A stretch of DNA of 7,971 nucleotides from Alphaproteobacteria bacterium. Lineage in GTDB: Bacteria; Pseudomonadota; Alphaproteobacteria; Rickettsiales; UBA1997. The first letter of the stretch is position 1; every line of letters begins with the position of its first letter. The notes below the pieces were generated by a model. It was not told the origin of the DNA. It searched no databases and saw only the letters and a program-made list of their open reading frames with translations. Positions 6,124 through 7,971 of the stretch are shown here, piece by piece. The translations under genes and the position numbers were made by a program. The stretch is from contig VGDJ01000056.1 in NCBI GenBank assembly GCA_016869775.1, forward strand, positions 1 through 7,971. Direction: 5' to 3'.

Positions 6124-7444
6124 CCATTCCAATCAACATAAAAGCGCCCCTTCTAAACTTTTTCTTTCTTGGCTTGAGCCTCTAGAAATTGCCCAAAAAA
6201 TATCGGCAAATTATAATGGTAATTGGGTTTTTTTATATTCGGGCTTGTCTGATTCTTACAAATCAAGTCGATCATTTATTGCATTGTTTGAAAGTGAAAA
6301 ATATCGTGGCGATAATTTTGATGAATTGCAAAAAATTATTAGCCAAGATCAAGCAAATATGTGGTTTGGTGGCATATCATACGAGGCTTTAGAGCAGTTT
6401 TATAAATTTAATCAAATCTCAAATTCATCTAAAAAAATTTCTGAGCCAAAAATTTTTTTTAGTAAATTTGATGTAGTGTTGGAATTTGATCACGACAAAA
6501 AATCTCTTTTAGTTCATGCAAGCGATAAATCCTTAGTTGAAAAAATATTATCATTTCAACGGATAGAAAATTTTAATGAGATTTTAGTGCAAAATATACG
6601 CTCAAATTTTAGCGATTTATCCTACAAAAAAACTATTGAAGACATCAAGCTGATGATCGCTAAGGGCGATTTTTATCAAGCCAATTTAACCCGAAAATTT
6701 TTTGGTAAATTTGATAAAGTTTTGGCAACTCAAGATAATTTTAAGTTGTTTTTAGACCTCAACAAAGCTAGTCCAGCTAATTTTTCATGTTTTATGAAAT
6801 TCGAAGATTTAAGCATTATTTCGTCGAGCCCAGAATTATTTTTGCGAAGTAAAAATAATAAAATTCACTCGCAACCGATTAAGGGCACAATAAAGCGCGG
6901 TCATAATGCGAGTCAGGATCGTAAAAATCGCCAATATTTAAAAAATTCTTTAAAAGAAAAGGCTGAAAATTTAATGATTGTTGACCTAATGCGGAATGAT
7001 TTTTCAAGTTTCTGTAAATCTCAATCAGTTCGAGTAAAAAATCTTTTTAAGGTTTCGGCGTATAAAAACGTTTTTCATTTATCATCGCAAATTCACGGTG
7101 AAATTGCTCAAGGTTTTTCAATTTTTGATGCCATTAGAAAATCCTTCCCCGCTGGCTCAATGACTGGTGCGCCAAAATTTAAAGTTATTCAAAACCTTCG
7201 AACTTTTGAAAAAATGAAGCGTGGAATTTATAGCGGAATGTTGGGATATTTTTTGGGCAATCGTGAATTAAATTTTTCGGTAGTAATTCGAACTCTTATA
7301 GTTTCGGGCGATAAATTCGAGTTTCAAGTTGGCGGTGGAATAACTTTTGATTCTGATCCAGAAAGTGAGTTGCAAGAGACATATTATAAGGCGCGCGGCA
7401 TTTTACAAATTTTAAAAATGTCGGATAATTTTAAAATAAATTAA
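6104..7444 (+). CDS. pabB: Aminodeoxychorismate synthase component I (PabB)
   Basis: This 446-residue protein of the chorismate-binding family makes 4-amino-4-deoxychorismate from chorismate and ammonia for folate synthesis, normally with the glutaminase PabA. The core is at about 172-438. It shows GDFYQANLT (188-196), SSPELFL (241-247), PIKGT (258-262), ENLMIVDLMRND (288-299), GSMTGAPK (351-358) and GGGITFDSDPESE (410-422). K260 in PIKGT is the aminodeoxychorismate-type residue; anthranilate synthases (TrpE) usually have Ala there (PIAGT), which argues for PabB. The N-terminal part (about 20-130) is the diverged, partly structural domain of the family; residues 1-18 are a poorly conserved polar extension. 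No PabC lyase or PabA domain is fused, and neither gene is seen in the window. The ATG lies 20 nt inside the tpiA end, suggesting translational coupling. Confidence 0.9.
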   Translation: MSNQKNSHSNQHKSAPSKLFLSWLEPLEIAQKISANYNGNWVFLYSGLSDSYKSSRSFIALFESEKYRGDNFDELQKIISQDQANMWFGGISYEALEQFYKFNQISNSSKKISEPKIFFSKFDVVLEFDHDKKSLLVHASDKSLVEKILSFQRIENFNEILVQNIRSNFSDLSYKKTIEDIKLMIAKGDFYQANLTRKFFGKFDKVLATQDNFKLFLDLNKASPANFSCFMKFEDLSIISSSPELFLRSKNNKIHSQPIKGTIKRGHNASQDRKNRQYLKNSLKEKAENLMIVDLMRNDFSSFCKSQSVRVKNLFKVSAYKNVFHLSSQIHGEIAQGFSIFDAIRKSFPAGSMTGAPKFKVIQNLRTFEKMKRGIYSGMLGYFLGNRELNFSVVIRTLIVSGDKFEFQVGGGITFDSDPESELQETYYKARGILQILKMSDNFKIN

Positions 7445-7457
7445 ATTTTTTGACCAA

Positions 7458-7971
7458 ATGATTAAGTTTAAAAATATCTGGCATCAAGAATTTTCCTCAG
7501 ATTTTTATCAAGAAATCAATCCGCATGTTTTTCCCAATTCTGAATTAGTTTATTTCAATGATAATTTGGCCAAGGATTTAAAGATTAATTTTACAAAAAA
7601 TTCTTTAAGCCAAATCGCTGATATTTTTTCAGGCAAAAAAATTCACCAAACTTCAAAACCTATCGCTTTAGCATATGCTGGACACCAATTTGGCAATTTT
7701 GTTCCTCAGCTTGGCGACGGAAGGGCAATTTTGCTCGGCGAAATCAAAGTAAATAATCAATATTTTGATATACAATTAAAGGGCAGTGGTAAAACCAGAT
7801 TTTCTCGTGGTGGCGATGGCTTGGCAACTTTGGGTTCGGCGCTCAGAGAATTAATTATCGGCGAGGCGCTTCATTATCTCGGGATTCCAGCTACTCGAAT
7901 TTTGAGCATTTGTTTAACTAATTCGCCAGTTTTTCGACAAGAAATTATGCTAGGCGCAGTCATGACAAGAG
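7458..7971 (+). CDS. selO: Protein adenylyltransferase SelO (YdiU/UPF0061), N-terminal part, runs off the window
   Basis: The ATG at 7458 opens a frame that stays open to the right edge (171 complete codons), 13 nt after the pabB stop. The translation carries SelO-family signatures: YAGHQFGNFVPQLGDGRA (73-90), the glycine-rich nucleotide region QLKGSGKTRFSRGGDG (106-121) and LGSALRE (125-131). K108 and E131 correspond by motif to the conserved Lys and helix-C Glu of this pseudokinase fold. SelO binds ATP in a flipped orientation and transfers AMP to Ser/Thr/Tyr of target proteins, with a role in redox stress responses. The catalytic Asp residues and, where present, the C-terminal Cys or selenocysteine lie beyond the window. 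Full-length family members are about 480-550 residues, so about one third is visible. No Shine-Dalgarno is evident; expression probably depends on read-through from pabB. Confidence 0.92.
   Translation, partial: MIKFKNIWHQEFSSDFYQEINPHVFPNSELVYFNDNLAKDLKINFTKNSLSQIADIFSGKKIHQTSKPIALAYAGHQFGNFVPQLGDGRAILLGEIKVNNQYFDIQLKGSGKTRFSRGGDGLATLGSALRELIIGEALHYLGIPATRILSICLTNSPVFRQEIMLGAVMTR

Noticed and set aside
6189..6392. 67-codon rightward ORF inside pabB
   Set aside because: It is an out-of-frame reading of the PabB N-terminal domain; no start signal or conserved motif.
6104..7444. Anthranilate synthase component I (TrpE) instead of PabB
   Set aside because: The PIKGT motif with Lys 260 is typical of aminodeoxychorismate synthase, and no trp gene is nearby.

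Overview
The window is AT-rich (by eye about one third G+C) and densely packed with genes. It looks like chromosome from a Gram-negative bacterium. A lipoprotein Pal implies an outer membrane, and the low G+C, weak or absent Shine-Dalgarno sequences, overlapping genes and one large lineage-specific protein with a Pro/Ser tail suggest a host-associated alphaproteobacterium of the Rickettsiales/Holosporales kind. The placement is inference; no rRNA or other decisive marker is present.

Left part (1-1710): the 3' end of a large flavoprotein oxidoreductase reads rightward. It joins the end of a GltD-like FAD domain to a PyrK-like FAD/NAD(P)/[2Fe-2S] module. It converges on a leftward pal gene for the peptidoglycan-associated lipoprotein.

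Middle part (1711-4133): a 142-base divergent intergenic region separates pal from a rightward gene for a 669-residue protein I do not recognise. That protein has a helical, charged body and a disordered Ser/Pro/Thr tail built from an internal 62-bp duplication and five 18-bp tandem repeats. The 271 bases after it have no intact large gene. They carry what looks like a decayed coding tail (Ser/Arg-rich, three in-frame stops, AT-rich third positions) and, in another frame, an open 51-codon ORF with a good Shine-Dalgarno. This is the most unusual part of the window.

Right part (4134-7971): four rightward genes form a tight cluster: rnd (RNase D), tpiA (triosephosphate isomerase), pabB (aminodeoxychorismate synthase component I) and the 5' part of selO/ydiU (protein adenylyltransferase). 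rnd and tpiA overlap by 44 nt, tpiA and pabB by 20 nt, and pabB and selO are 13 nt apart, so co-transcription and translational coupling are likely. The functions (RNA processing, glycolysis, folate synthesis, redox-linked protein AMPylation) do not form one pathway; the cluster looks like a housekeeping operon compacted by genome streamlining. I found no tRNA, rRNA, CRISPR array, insertion sequence or phage gene. The nearest thing to a novel element is the orphan protein and the degraded sequence behind it; I see no clear multi-gene undescribed system.
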